DNA of 64,000 nucleotides, taken from contig CAJSYQ010000013.1 of assembly GCA_910574015.1 (NCBI GenBank), forward strand, positions 23,061-87,060. Reading direction: 5' to 3'. Both the position numbers and the translations under genes were made by a program. Every line of letters begins with the position of its first letter. The stretch's first letter is position 1. Below are positions 28,088-37,603 of this stretch, one piece after another. The stretch comes from Eubacteriaceae bacterium. GTDB lineage: Bacteria > Bacillota > Clostridia > Lachnospirales > Lachnospiraceae. The notes under the pieces are model-generated. The model saw only the letters and a program-made list of their open reading frames with translations, was not told the origin of the DNA and did not search any database.

Positions 28088-28130
28088 TCCCCCTTGAGGC
28101 ATAGATTGTATAAACACTGTTTCAGGGGGA
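28088..28130 (+). promoter_or_regulatory. Hairpin that would mask the spoIIID ribosome site
   Basis: TCCCCCT (28088-28094) is exactly complementary to AGGGGGA (28124-28130), the presumed Shine-Dalgarno sequence of spoIIID, with a further GA/TC pair inside. A transcript starting upstream of 28088 could fold so that the ribosome site is hidden. The 24-base loop contains a GCATAGATT that resembles a sporulation sigma-factor -10 element; a transcript starting from it would lack the 5' arm. Confidence 0.5.
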
Positions 28131-28134
28131 GAAC

Positions 28135-28416
28135 TTGAATCAATATCATATGCATCAGACGCCGATTGAGGAAAGGGCAGTGGCAGTAGCAGAATATATC
28201 GTTGCGAATAATGCAACTGTGCGTCAGACAGCGGCCCGGTTTGGCGTGAGTAAGAGCACCGTACATAAGGACGTGACAGAGCGGCTTCTAAGAATAAATC
28301 CTTCTCTTGCCGCGCAGGCAAGGAAAGTGCTGGATGTCAATAAATCCGAGCGTCACATACGGGGAGGCCTGGCGACGAAGGATAAATACCTGCGGGAAAA
28401 GCAGCACATCAATTAA
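28135..28416 (+). CDS. spoIIID: Stage III sporulation regulator SpoIIID
   Basis: This 93-residue DNA-binding protein controls many mother-cell genes during sporulation. The helix-turn-helix is in 'TVRQTAARFGVSKSTVHKDV', followed by the conserved 'ERLLRINPSLA' and basic 'KSERHIRGGLATKDKY' tail. I chose the TTG at 28135, directly after GGGGGA; a later ATG at 28150 would also keep the family core. The gene shows that the organism belongs to a spore-forming lineage. A hairpin terminator follows. Confidence 0.93.
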   Translation: MNQYHMHQTPIEERAVAVAEYIVANNATVRQTAARFGVSKSTVHKDVTERLLRINPSLAAQARKVLDVNKSERHIRGGLATKDKYLREKQHIN

Positions 28417-28422
28417 AAAAGA

Positions 28423-28462
28423 GCAGTCATTTGGCAGACCGAACTGCCGGGTGGCTGTTTTA
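28423..28462 (+). terminator. Terminator after spoIIID
   Basis: GCAGTCATTTGGCAG (28423-28437) pairs with CTGCCGGGTGGCTGT (28444-28458) using several G-U pairs, followed by TTTAT. Confidence 0.65.
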
Positions 28463-28600
28463 TATTGCGGTTTAGCACTACGGTTTCACTTAATATTGTC
28501 TTAATCTGTAATACGAGATGGTTTTCTGGGGGATTTTGTGTTAGAATCAGGGATATGGAAAAGAAGCCGGGAATATGACCGGATAGAAATGGAGAGAAAA

Positions 28601-29710
28601 GTGAAAATCATACATTGTGCCGACCTTCATCTGGATTCCCGGATGACGACTCATTTAACGAAAGAGAAAGCAAAAGAGAGGAAAGCGGAAATCTTAAAGA
28701 CATTTTTGAACATGGTGGAATACGCAGAAGAAAACCAGGTAAGAGCTATTCTGATCGCCGGAGATCTGTTCGATGTGGGAAATATATCTGCCGTAGCCAG
28801 AAATACGGTTTACAATGCCGTGAAGGAACATCCTGGCATTCAGTTTTTTTATCTGCGGGGAAATCATGATGAGGGTAATTCCTTTTTACAGACAGGGGAG
28901 CATCCGGAGAACCTCAGATTATTTTCGGACAGCTGGTGCAGTTATGTACTGGAAGAAGGGGAGAAGAGGATCGTTATAACTGCAGTGGAGCAGGATACGG
29001 TGCATACCCGTTCCATTGCGGATTCCCTTACCCTTCGCACAGAAGATTTTAATATTGTTATGCTTCATGGCCAGGATCGGGAGCATGAGACAAAAGAAAT
29101 GGGTGGAAATATCAGTCTGCGCAGTTTTCGGAATAAAGGGATAGATTATCTGGCACTGGGCCATATCCATAGTTACAAAAGGGACAGGCTGGATGCCAGA
29201 GGACGGTATTGTTATCCTGGCTGTCTGGAGGGAAGAGGTTTTGATGAATGTGGGGAACATGGATTTGTACTGCTTGAGATAGATGGAGAGGGAAGCTGCA
29301 CGGACCATTTTATCCCTTTTGCAAGCCGAAAGCTCTATACGCTGCATGTGGATATAAGTGAGTGCATGACTACCCCGATGATAGGCCAGTGCATACAGGA
29401 AGTGCTGGACAGAGAAGGATATGCGCCTGAGAGCATGGTAAAGATCCAGCTGGAAGGCAGGGTGGACATGGAATGTGAGAAAGATATATCATATCTGGAA
29501 AAATGGCTGGAGGGCAGATACTATTTCCTGAAAATAAAGGATAATTCCCGAATCAAGGCAGACTACAGCCAGTATGCAAAAGCGGCGTCCCTAAAAGGGG
29601 AATTTGTCAGGACTGTTATGGATGCGGAGGGCGTCGGAGAAGAGGAAAAGGCATGGATCATTAAATATGGCATTTGGGCCTTAGCAGAAGAAATGGAGCG
29701 GGATGGATGA
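28601..29710 (+). CDS. SbcD-like DNA repair exonuclease (metallophosphoesterase)
   Basis: This 369-residue protein resembles SbcD/YhaO nucleases, the phosphoesterase partner of an SbcC/Rad50-like ATPase in DNA end processing. Metal-binding motifs 'CADLHLDS', 'IAGDLFDVGN', 'YLRGNHDEG' and 'ALGHIHSY' are intact. Starts are ambiguous: GTG 28538 and ATG 28589 are in frame upstream, but GTG 28601 has GGAGAGAAAA directly before it and gives the family start V-K-I-I-H-C-A-D. The gene overlaps the following ATPase gene by 4 bp, which supports a two-subunit complex. Confidence 0.88.
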   Translation: MKIIHCADLHLDSRMTTHLTKEKAKERKAEILKTFLNMVEYAEENQVRAILIAGDLFDVGNISAVARNTVYNAVKEHPGIQFFYLRGNHDEGNSFLQTGEHPENLRLFSDSWCSYVLEEGEKRIVITAVEQDTVHTRSIADSLTLRTEDFNIVMLHGQDREHETKEMGGNISLRSFRNKGIDYLALGHIHSYKRDRLDARGRYCYPGCLEGRGFDECGEHGFVLLEIDGEGSCTDHFIPFASRKLYTLHVDISECMTTPMIGQCIQEVLDREGYAPESMVKIQLEGRVDMECEKDISYLEKWLEGRYYFLKIKDNSRIKADYSQYAKAASLKGEFVRTVMDAEGVGEEEKAWIIKYGIWALAEEMERDG

Positions 29711-32388
29711 GATTAGTGGAGTGTAAGATCGAGAATTTTGGAAAGCTCAGTCAGAAACGTTTTGTGTTTCATGAGGGCTGTACTTTTTTCTGTCAGGAAA
29801 ATGGCTGGGGGAAGAGCACCCTTGCTGCCTTCCTGAAGGTGATGTTTTTTGGCTTTGAAAATGAACGGGGCAGAGACGCCTACAATAATCAGCGCAGACG
29901 GTTTGAGCCCTGGCAGGGAGATGTGTATGGCGGAGAGATCACCTTCGAGACCGGGGGCAGAACGTACATATTTAACCGGGTTTTCGGCAGGAGAGAAAAA
30001 GAAGATACCTTTGTATTGCGGGATGGACAAACTCTTCTTCCCAGTAAAGACTTTTCAGTAAATATTGGGGAGGAATTATTTCAGATCGATAGGGAGTCAT
30101 TTGCCCGTACCGTTTTTCTTGCACAGATGGACTGTGAGACAGATACTACTTCCAGCATCAATGCCAAGATAGGGAATCTGGAAGATCTTTCCGATGACAT
30201 GAAAAATTACGAAAAGGCGGATCGGGCTCTGAAGGAACGGTTGGATAAGATGGCGCCCAGGAGAAAAACGGGACTGCTTTATAAGAAGAGAGAAGAGATC
30301 AGTCAGAAACAGGCGCTGATTGAAGAGGGTAAGGTGATTGGCAGCACATTGAAACATCTGCAGGAGGAGAGGGAACGGCTTCAGAAAGAAGAGAAGCGGG
30401 CAGCAAAGGAACAGGATGATCTGCAGGAGAAGCAGAAGGAAATAGGCGCCCAATTGGATCTTCAGGCAAAAAAGGAAAAGTACCAGCTGCTCTGTCAGGC
30501 ATATGAAGAAAGAAATGCCGCGAAAGAAGAAAGAGAGAGGTATTTCCCCTATAGGGACAGGATCCCACAAGAGGAGGAGATGACCGCCTGTATGAATCTG
30601 GTACGAGAGTATCAGCAGGCAGAAAAGGATCTGGAACATTACCGGCTGTCGGAGGAAGAAGAGACCGCTTTTAGGGACTGGTATCCGGTATTTGCGGGAG
30701 AGACATTTTCCTCTGGGGAATGGGAGGACATAGCAGATAGGATAAGAAAGCTGCCAGAACTGCGGTATGCGGCAGCAGGAAAGCGGCTGACGGAGGACGA
30801 GGAGGAGGAACTGAGGAGGTACGGCAGACAGTTTGTCAAAGGAGTTCCAGATGACCATGTGATAGAAGAGCTGCAGAGGAGTTGGAAGGCATACGAGACG
30901 GACAGGCATGAGCTGCAGACAAAGGAAGTTTATCTGAGAACTTATCAGGAGATGCAGAGGGACCGGGAGAGAGAAAAGGAAAGCAGGAAGGCTTCACTTG
31001 TGCTGCCAGCAGGAATTTTATTGTTCCTTCTTGGTGCGGCGTGTCTTTTTGTCAATCTGGGGATTGGTATGGCAGGTATGTTTCTGGGAGTGATCCTTGC
31101 GGTTGTGGGACTGCTGGGAAGTAGGAAAAGGAAAGCAGCAGGCCTGGAACCGGAAGAAAATTCATATCAAAGGATGACGGAGGAAATAGAGGAGGAGAGA
31201 ATACGACAGCAGGCGGCAGAAAAAATATTCCGGGATTTTTTTGCAGAGTATGGGATGGAATACGAAGAGGACCTGGCAGAATTGAAATTTGTGCAGCTTC
31301 GGGAGAGCGCACGAAACTACCAGAAGCTCACCAGAAAGAAGGAGGAATACGACAGAAGTAACCAGGATGAGAGCTATCGGCAGAATAAATCCGCTATCCG
31401 TGCTTTTTTCCAGAAATACCTGCCGGGGAGAGTGATGGAAGAGAGTGAATATTCAGAGGTGTTCCGCCGGATGGAGGCAGCCTGGGACACCTGCCGTTCC
31501 TGTATAGAGAAGAAGAATGCTGCCCAAAAGACTATAGCTGAGGCAGAAGGAAGGAAACAAAAGATCATGGAATTTCTTTCCGAATATGGTTTCCAGCAAG
31601 AGGAAGATTTATATGAGCAGCTCTCTTCTATGAGAGATCATCTTCTGGGCTGGAAGACTGCCTGCAGGGAGTGGAAAAGGGCACTGGAAGACAAGGAGAA
31701 AATGGAACGGGAAGAGGGATTGGAGAATCTCATAGGAGACCGGCACATAGCTTCTGGTGAAGGGCAGGAGGCTTCCATGGAGGAATTGGCAGTACAGGCA
31801 CAGAAACTGGCAGAGGAAAGAGAAAACCTGTCCCGCTCTATAATGCATTGTAACCAGCAGATCGAAGAAAAGGAAGAAATTTATAATGACAGAATGGAGG
31901 AGAAGGAAAGGCTCCAGATATTAAAAGAGGAGTACGAAGAAGGGAAGAAAAAGTACCACCGCATGGAACAGGCAAGGAAATATCTGGAGATGGCAAAAAA
32001 CTCTTTTACACAAAAATATATGGAACCGGTTATGTCTGGATTTGAGAAATATTATACAATGCTGACAGGGCATTCAGCCGGGCAGTATCAGATGGACGCC
32101 AGTACCCGTCTTACGGTGAACGAACAGGGGCTGCCCCGGGAGATACGTTTCCTGAGCAGCGGCAACAGGGATCTGACAGGGATCTGTATGCGCATGGCGC
32201 TGATCGATGCCATGTATCAAAAAGAGAAACCGTTTATTATCCTGGATGATCCTTTTCTGAATCTTGACAGGGAAAGGACGGAACGAGGGATGGCATTTCT
32301 TAAAGAGATAGAAAAAGAGTACCAGATCATCTATTTTACCTGTCATGAGAGCAGAAGCCTTTCTGGAGTGAGACCGGAGAACCAGTGA
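29707..32388 (+). CDS. SbcC/YhaN-like SMC-type ATPase
   Basis: This 893-residue protein has a split ABC ATPase with a long coiled coil between the halves, as in Rad50/SbcC. The P-loop is in 'CQENGWGKSTLAAF' near residue 35, the signature 'LSSGNRDLTG' near 816 and Walker B 'FIILDDPFLNLD' near 845. Coiled-coil segments rich in Glu/Lys/Gln span about 190-800, interrupted by two hydrophobic helices near 435-475 ('LVLPAGILLFLLGAACLF'), typical of the YhaN-like branch, which may sit at the membrane. It is translationally coupled to the nuclease gene upstream. Confidence 0.85.
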   Translation: MRLVECKIENFGKLSQKRFVFHEGCTFFCQENGWGKSTLAAFLKVMFFGFENERGRDAYNNQRRRFEPWQGDVYGGEITFETGGRTYIFNRVFGRREKEDTFVLRDGQTLLPSKDFSVNIGEELFQIDRESFARTVFLAQMDCETDTTSSINAKIGNLEDLSDDMKNYEKADRALKERLDKMAPRRKTGLLYKKREEISQKQALIEEGKVIGSTLKHLQEERERLQKEEKRAAKEQDDLQEKQKEIGAQLDLQAKKEKYQLLCQAYEERNAAKEERERYFPYRDRIPQEEEMTACMNLVREYQQAEKDLEHYRLSEEEETAFRDWYPVFAGETFSSGEWEDIADRIRKLPELRYAAAGKRLTEDEEEELRRYGRQFVKGVPDDHVIEELQRSWKAYETDRHELQTKEVYLRTYQEMQRDREREKESRKASLVLPAGILLFLLGAACLFVNLGIGMAGMFLGVILAVVGLLGSRKRKAAGLEPEENSYQRMTEEIEEERIRQQAAEKIFRDFFAEYGMEYEEDLAELKFVQLRESARNYQKLTRKKEEYDRSNQDESYRQNKSAIRAFFQKYLPGRVMEESEYSEVFRRMEAAWDTCRSCIEKKNAAQKTIAEAEGRKQKIMEFLSEYGFQQEEDLYEQLSSMRDHLLGWKTACREWKRALEDKEKMEREEGLENLIGDRHIASGEGQEASMEELAVQAQKLAEERENLSRSIMHCNQQIEEKEEIYNDRMEEKERLQILKEEYEEGKKKYHRMEQARKYLEMAKNSFTQKYMEPVMSGFEKYYTMLTGHSAGQYQMDASTRLTVNEQGLPREIRFLSSGNRDLTGICMRMALIDAMYQKEKPFIILDDPFLNLDRERTERGMAFLKEIEKEYQIIYFTCHESRSLSGVRPENQ

Positions 32389-32405
32389 ATGGAGGAAAAT
32401 AAGAA

Positions 32406-33788
32406 ATGAGACGCTTTATTGGGACGAAGCAATTTTATAAACGGCTGCTTTTGCTGGCAGTTCCTATCATGATCCAGAATGCCATAACAAATTTTGTTGG
32501 CTTTCTGGATAATATCATGGTAGGTCAGCTGGGGACGGAGCCGATGTCAGGAGTGGCCATCGTCAACCAGCTGATTTTTGTTTTTAATCTGCTGGTATTC
32601 GGGGGATTGTCAGGAGCGGGCATATTTGGGGCACAGTTCTATGGTCATGGAGACCATAAGGGAGTGAGGGATACCTTCCGGTTTAAGATCATAATGGGAA
32701 TCCTTATCGCAGCTGTGACACTGGCTGTCCTGCTTACCTCCGGGGAAAGCCTGATCCGGCTGTATCTGACGAATGGAGAGAGCGGCGATCTTGAACAGAC
32801 CTTTCTGTTCGGAAAAGAATATCTGGGGGTGATCCTGCTGGAGATCGTACCCTTTGTAGTGGTGCAGGTCTATGCCAGTACGCTGAGGGAGACAGGTCAG
32901 ACCCTGCTTCCGATGCTGGCCGGGATAGTGGCCGTGGTGGTGAATCTGGCCGGGAATTACGTTCTGATCTTCGGGAAGTTTGGCGCTCCCCGGATGGGAG
33001 TGGCGGGTGCCGCTGCCGCTACCGTTCTGGCCAGGATCATAGAATGCGCCATTGTCATTATCTGGACACATCACCGGAAGGCACAGAACAAATTTATCAA
33101 GGGGGCATACCGGAGCCTGCGGGTACCCGGGAGGCTTGCCTTTGATATCGTGAAAAAGGGATCGCCCCTGTTGGTGAACGAAGCGCTCTGGTCGGCGGGC
33201 ATCGCATTGGTGAACCAGTGTTTCTCTGTGAGGGGCTTTACTGTTGTGGCGGCCACAAATATTTCGTCTACCATCGGCAACCTGTTTAACGTTGTCTTTA
33301 TCGCCATGGGAAGTGCCGTGGCCATTATGGTGGGGCAGCAGCTGGGGGCAAGCCAGTTTGACAGGGCGAAGGATACGGCGGCAAAGGTTATCGCCTTCTC
33401 TGTCTGCTGTACCGTTGTCACCAGCCTTCTGATGATCCTTATATCCGGGGTTTTTCCGGGACTGTATAACACCACCGGCGAGGTCCGGGACATGGCGGGT
33501 GCCATGATCCGGATCACGGCGTATCTTATGCCCATGCAGGCATTTCTCCACGCCGCCTATTTTACTATCCGTTCCGGGGGGAGGACCATTATTACATTCC
33601 TCTTTGACAGCGGCTTTTCGTGGTGTGTGTCCATTCCCTTCATATATGGTATCGTACATTTTACGGGACTTCCGATTCTGGCTGTCTATACCCTTTATTA
33701 CTCCCTTGATTTCATAAAGGCGGCGGTGGGCGCTGTCTTGTTGAAAAAGGGAATCTGGCTGCAGAATATTGTGGAGCAGCGGTGTTAG
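32406..33788 (+). CDS. MATE-family multidrug/sodium antiporter
   Basis: This 460-residue protein has twelve predicted membrane helices in two MatE halves ('LLLAVPIMIQNAITNFVGF', 'DNIMVGQLGTEPMSGVAIVNQ'; second half 'KKGSPLLVNEALWSAGIAL'). MATE proteins export cationic drugs or metabolites using a sodium or proton gradient; the substrate here cannot be told. The start lies 17 bp after the ATPase gene behind GGAGGAAAATAAG. The rnf promoter follows. Confidence 0.92.
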   Translation: MRRFIGTKQFYKRLLLLAVPIMIQNAITNFVGFLDNIMVGQLGTEPMSGVAIVNQLIFVFNLLVFGGLSGAGIFGAQFYGHGDHKGVRDTFRFKIIMGILIAAVTLAVLLTSGESLIRLYLTNGESGDLEQTFLFGKEYLGVILLEIVPFVVVQVYASTLRETGQTLLPMLAGIVAVVVNLAGNYVLIFGKFGAPRMGVAGAAAATVLARIIECAIVIIWTHHRKAQNKFIKGAYRSLRVPGRLAFDIVKKGSPLLVNEALWSAGIALVNQCFSVRGFTVVAATNISSTIGNLFNVVFIAMGSAVAIMVGQQLGASQFDRAKDTAAKVIAFSVCCTVVTSLLMILISGVFPGLYNTTGEVRDMAGAMIRITAYLMPMQAFLHAAYFTIRSGGRTIITFLFDSGFSWCVSIPFIYGIVHFTGLPILAVYTLYYSLDFIKAAVGAVLLKKGIWLQNIVEQRC

Positions 33789-33895
33789 AATAAATAAAAT
33801 TTCGTCTTAACATGCGAACATCCTTCATAAGCTGTTAATATAGTATATGTCATTGCCAGCAAAGGGCGGCCTTCACGAAAATCTTTGTCGAAAAC

Positions 33896-33923
33896 TTGTA
33901 CTTTTTGCTGAATGTGCTATAAT
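33896..33923 (+). promoter_or_regulatory. rnf operon promoter
   Basis: TTGTAC (33896-33901) and a perfect TATAAT (33918-33923) are 16 bp apart, 42 bp ahead of the rnfC start codon. Confidence 0.75.
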
Positions 33924-33964
33924 GATAATATCTATCGAAAAATTCTGAAAAGGAGGAAATTTCA

Positions 33965-35290
33965 TTGGGACAGTCAACCTTTAAGGGGGGAACGCATCCA
34001 TATGAGGGAAAAGAACTGAGTATGGACAGTCCGATCCAGGTGATGGATCCGAAGGAGGAGCTTGTATTCTCCATGAGCCAGCACATCGGAGCCCCTGCAA
34101 CACCTGTCGTCGCCGTAGGGGATACAGTGAAGATGGGACAGATCATTGGTGAGGCGAGTGGATTTATATCGGCCAATATCGTCAGCTCCGTTTCTGGGGA
34201 AGTGAAGAAGATCGAGCCCAGGCTGCTCTCATCCGGTGCGAAGGCTCCATGTGTAGTGATCGCAAACGATGGTGAGTACACGCCGGTGGACGGACTTGGA
34301 GAAGAAAGGGATTACACAAAATTATCAAAAGAGGAAATCCGTCAGATCATCAAGGATGCCGGTATTGTCGGCATGGGAGGGGCCGGATTCCCGACGAATG
34401 TAAAAGTAACCCCGAAAAATGAAGAAGACATCGATTATGTCATTGTAAACGGTGCCGAGTGTGAACCGTATCTGACATCGGATTACCGGCTCATGCTGGA
34501 GAAACCGGAAGAGATCATACAGGGACTCCGTGTTGTGTTATCTCTGTTCGACCATGCGAAAGGGGTCATCGCCATTGAGGACAATAAGCCTGAGGCGATC
34601 TCCAAGCTTCAGTATCTGACAGAGGGGGATTCCAATATTGAAGTAAAGACGTTAAAGACGAAATACCCGCAGGGAGCGGAACGTCAGATCATCTATGTAG
34701 CTACCGGACGCCGGATCCATTCTAAGATGCTGCCGGCAGATGCCGGTTGTATCGTGGATAATGTGCAGACCATCATTGCCATATACAATGCCGTGTGCAA
34801 AAGCACGCCGAGTATGAGCCGTGTGATCACTCTGACTGGTGACGCTATGGCAAAGCCGCAGAACTATGAAGTGAAATTCGGCATGAGCCATGCCGAGATG
34901 CTGGAAGAGGCAGGCGGACTCAAAGAGGGGGGCGCCAAGAAATTGATCTCCGGCGGTCCAATGATGGGTATGGCAATGTACGACCTGAACACTCCAGTTA
35001 CAAAGACAAGTTCTTCCATCCTTGCCATGAGCCGGGACGAGGTGGCAGAGTGGGAACCTACAAATTGTATCCGGTGCGGCCGCTGTGCGGATGTGTGCCC
35101 CAGCCATCTGGTACCCCAGATGATGGCGCAGGCAGCCGAGAGGGATGATCTGGAATATTTCCAGAAGATCAATGGCATGGAGTGTTATGAATGCGGTACA
35201 TGTACTTTTGTCTGTCCGGCGAAGAGACGATTGACACAGATCTTCAAGCAGGCAAGGCGTGCGGTTATGGACGCCAGTAGAAAGAAATAA
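33965..35290 (+). CDS. rnfC: Rnf complex subunit C (electron transport to NAD, 4Fe-4S/FMN)
   Basis: This 441-residue membrane-associated subunit of the Rnf complex exchanges electrons with NAD. It has the N-terminal 'FKGGTHPYEGKELS', a nucleotide/FMN-binding core ('GIVGMGGAGFPTNVK', 'VNGAECEPYLTSDYR') and two ferredoxin-type Cys clusters near the end ('CIRCGRCADVCPSHLVP', 'CYECGTCTFVCPAKR'). It starts at TTG behind AGGAGGAAATTT. The complex couples reduced ferredoxin oxidation by NAD to ion export and is central to energy conservation in anaerobes. First gene of rnfCDGEAB. Confidence 0.96.
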   Translation: MGQSTFKGGTHPYEGKELSMDSPIQVMDPKEELVFSMSQHIGAPATPVVAVGDTVKMGQIIGEASGFISANIVSSVSGEVKKIEPRLLSSGAKAPCVVIANDGEYTPVDGLGEERDYTKLSKEEIRQIIKDAGIVGMGGAGFPTNVKVTPKNEEDIDYVIVNGAECEPYLTSDYRLMLEKPEEIIQGLRVVLSLFDHAKGVIAIEDNKPEAISKLQYLTEGDSNIEVKTLKTKYPQGAERQIIYVATGRRIHSKMLPADAGCIVDNVQTIIAIYNAVCKSTPSMSRVITLTGDAMAKPQNYEVKFGMSHAEMLEEAGGLKEGGAKKLISGGPMMGMAMYDLNTPVTKTSSSILAMSRDEVAEWEPTNCIRCGRCADVCPSHLVPQMMAQAAERDDLEYFQKINGMECYECGTCTFVCPAKRRLTQIFKQARRAVMDASRKK

Positions 35291-35320
35291 CCCAGACACA
35301 ATAGAATGGAGGATAAGAAA

Positions 35321-36322
35321 ATGGAAGAGAAATTATTGAATGTGTCTTCATCTCCTCATGTGCGGGACAATTCTTCTACGAAGTCCATTATGAGAGATGT
35401 AGTCATTGCGCTGATTCCGGCCACCCTGGTGGGCATTTACAATTTCCGCATCAGTGCGCTGCTGGTAATACTGACAACCTGTGTAACCTGTGTACTGTCA
35501 GAGTATATCTGGCAGAGATGTATGAAACAGCCTGTTACAACCAATGACTTTAGTGCCCTGCTCACGGGTCTTCTGCTGGCTCTAAACCTGCCTGCCACCA
35601 TTCCGCTGTGGATGTGTGTCATTGGCGGTGTGTTCGCCATTATCGTGGCAAAGCAGATGTTCGGAGGACTGGGCCAGAACTTTATGAATCCGGCGCTGGC
35701 AGGACGATGCTTTATGATGCTGTCCTTCAGTAGTGCCATGACAAGTTTTACGATCAAGGAAGGAAGCAATTTCCTTTACGGTATCGCGGTGGATGCCAGC
35801 AGTAGTGCCACGCCGTTAATGCAGGTAAAAGAGGCAGCATCTACGGGAGGATCCCTTCCGGATCTGATGAAGATGTTTTTGGGAACTACGACAGGTACCA
35901 TTGGCGAGACATCGGCAGCTGCCATTCTGCTTGGTGCTGCTTATCTTCTGGTGCGCCGCATCATCGACTGGAAGATTCCTGCCTGCTACATCGGTTCCTT
36001 TATGATATTCAATCTACTGTATTCTTGTGTATCAGGAGGAATGGCGACATCGCCCTACCCGATTTTCTTCGAACTGTGCGGCGGCGGACTGCTGCTGGGT
36101 GCTTTCTTTATGGCGACAGATTATGTTACTAGCCCCATCACGCCAAAGGGAAAAGTGATCTTTGGTATCCTGCTAGGTCTTTTGACAGGGCTGTTCCGTT
36201 TCTTTGGCGAGTCTGCAGAGGGAGTGTCCTTTGCTATTATTATAGGAAACCTCTGTGTTCCGCTGATTGAGCGTTTTACCGTTCCAAAAGCGTTTGGAAA
36301 GGAGGGAAAGGCAAATGAATGA
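35321..36322 (+). CDS. rnfD: Rnf complex subunit D
   Basis: This 333-residue integral membrane subunit has about nine helices and carries a covalently bound FMN in the family; the likely attachment region is 'SSSATPLMQVK' near residue 165. Typical segments include 'GGLGQNFMNPALAGRCFMM' and 'GAFFMATDYVTSPIT'. The ATG at 35321 follows GGAGGATAAGAAA; an in-frame ATG at 35306 lies before that ribosome site. It overlaps rnfG by 8 bp. Confidence 0.95.
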   Translation: MEEKLLNVSSSPHVRDNSSTKSIMRDVVIALIPATLVGIYNFRISALLVILTTCVTCVLSEYIWQRCMKQPVTTNDFSALLTGLLLALNLPATIPLWMCVIGGVFAIIVAKQMFGGLGQNFMNPALAGRCFMMLSFSSAMTSFTIKEGSNFLYGIAVDASSSATPLMQVKEAASTGGSLPDLMKMFLGTTTGTIGETSAAAILLGAAYLLVRRIIDWKIPACYIGSFMIFNLLYSCVSGGMATSPYPIFFELCGGGLLLGAFFMATDYVTSPITPKGKVIFGILLGLLTGLFRFFGESAEGVSFAIIIGNLCVPLIERFTVPKAFGKEGKANE

Positions 36323-36962
36323 GAAAAAGAGCAGTATGATCAAGGATGCCGTGATCCTGTGTCTGATCACACTGATCCTGGGCGCCGTGCTGGCGGGTGT
36401 CTATGCCATCACGAAGGATCCCATCGACAAGGCGCAGGAGCAGACGAATAACGAGGCGTGTCAGGCTGTCGTGGCAGAGGGGGATTCAGTTCTGGATAAC
36501 GATGCGGAAGCGGTGAACAAAGCAGCTGCTTATCTGGCTTCCCGTGACATTTCCAACAATGAGACAAAGGACGGCGATCTTCTGGCAAATTACCTGGTGA
36601 TCGAACAGATCCATCCGACCCAGAACGGCGGCAGGGTGTATCTTGCCTCTGCCAGCAAGGGCTATGGCGGCGCCATCGGATTTGCCCTGGGTGTGGATGC
36701 CAGTGGTGCGGTAACGGGAATTTCCATTACCTCACAGGCAGAGACGGCGGGCCTTGGCGCCAACTGTCAGAACGAGGACTGGCAAAAAGGATTTGCCGGC
36801 AAGGTAGCGCCGCAGGATCCTTCCAAGGAGATGTATAATAAAAATGAATCAAATGAATCCCAGGTGCAGGCTCTGTCCGGCGCGACGGTGACATCCCGTG
36901 CCATCACTAGAGCTGTTAAGGGTATTCTGTTATTTGATGAAACAGTAAGGGGGGCTAATTAA
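36315..36962 (+). CDS. rnfG: Rnf complex subunit G (flavinylated)
   Basis: This 215-residue subunit has one N-terminal membrane helix (about 9-31) and an extracytoplasmic FMN_bind domain. The flavinylation motif is 'LSGATVTSRA', with the acceptor Thr191. The 'GYGGAIGFALGVDASGAVTGI' fold segment is typical. Start ATG 36315 follows GGAGGGAAAGG. It overlaps both neighbours and is part of the rnf operon. An ApbE-type flavin transferase would be needed and is not in this window. Confidence 0.95.
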   Translation: MNEKKSSMIKDAVILCLITLILGAVLAGVYAITKDPIDKAQEQTNNEACQAVVAEGDSVLDNDAEAVNKAAAYLASRDISNNETKDGDLLANYLVIEQIHPTQNGGRVYLASASKGYGGAIGFALGVDASGAVTGISITSQAETAGLGANCQNEDWQKGFAGKVAPQDPSKEMYNKNESNESQVQALSGATVTSRAITRAVKGILLFDETVRGAN

Positions 36963-37603
36963 TGAGCAAGTATACAGAACGTCTTCATAATGGTATCATT
37001 AAGGAAAACCCTACCTTCGTTATGATGCTTGGTATGTGTCCGACGCTGGCAGTTACATCTTCTGCCATTAACGGACTTGGTATGGGGCTTTCCACCACTG
37101 TGGTACTGATCCTTTCCAATATGCTGATCTCGGCACTGCGGAAGATTATTCCCGACAAAGTGCGTATTCCGGCATTTATTGTAGTGGTTGCCTCATTTGT
37201 AACGATTGTCCAGCTTCTTCTTCAGGCATATATTCCGTTCCTGTACAGTGCGCTGGGTGTGTACATCCCGCTGATCGTGGTAAACTGTATCATCCTTGGC
37301 CGTGCGGAGGCATATGCTTCCAAAAATCCGGTGGTTGCTTCGGCCTTTGACGGTATCGGCATGGGACTTGGCTTTACACTGGGACTGACACTGATCGGAA
37401 TCTGCCGTGAGATCCTTGGCAGCGGCGCTGTCTTTGGATTTAAATTTATCCCAGACGGTTTCCAGATTTCCATTTTCGTAATGGCGCCGGGTGCGTTCTT
37501 CGTACTGGCTGCCCTGACCGCCCTGCAGAACCGGATGAAGATGCCCAGCGCGACGAATGTGGAAGAAGATAAGTCAATAGAAGAAAAGGGGGTTGACGAA
37601 TAA
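36962..37603 (+). CDS. rnfE: Rnf complex subunit E
   Basis: This 213-residue subunit has six membrane helices and is homologous to RnfA, with which it binds an iron-sulfur centre within the membrane. Conserved Cys occur in 'LGMCPTLAVTSSA' and 'IVVNCIILGRAEA'. Start and stop overlap the neighbouring rnf genes by 1 bp each, so translation is coupled. Confidence 0.95.
   Translation: MSKYTERLHNGIIKENPTFVMMLGMCPTLAVTSSAINGLGMGLSTTVVLILSNMLISALRKIIPDKVRIPAFIVVVASFVTIVQLLLQAYIPFLYSALGVYIPLIVVNCIILGRAEAYASKNPVVASAFDGIGMGLGFTLGLTLIGICREILGSGAVFGFKFIPDGFQISIFVMAPGAFFVLAALTALQNRMKMPSATNVEEDKSIEEKGVDE

Noticed and set aside
33808..33838. Rex-type site upstream of rnfC (TTAACA...TGTTAA)
   Set aside because: The half-sites are about 20 bp apart, too far for the usual Rex operator.
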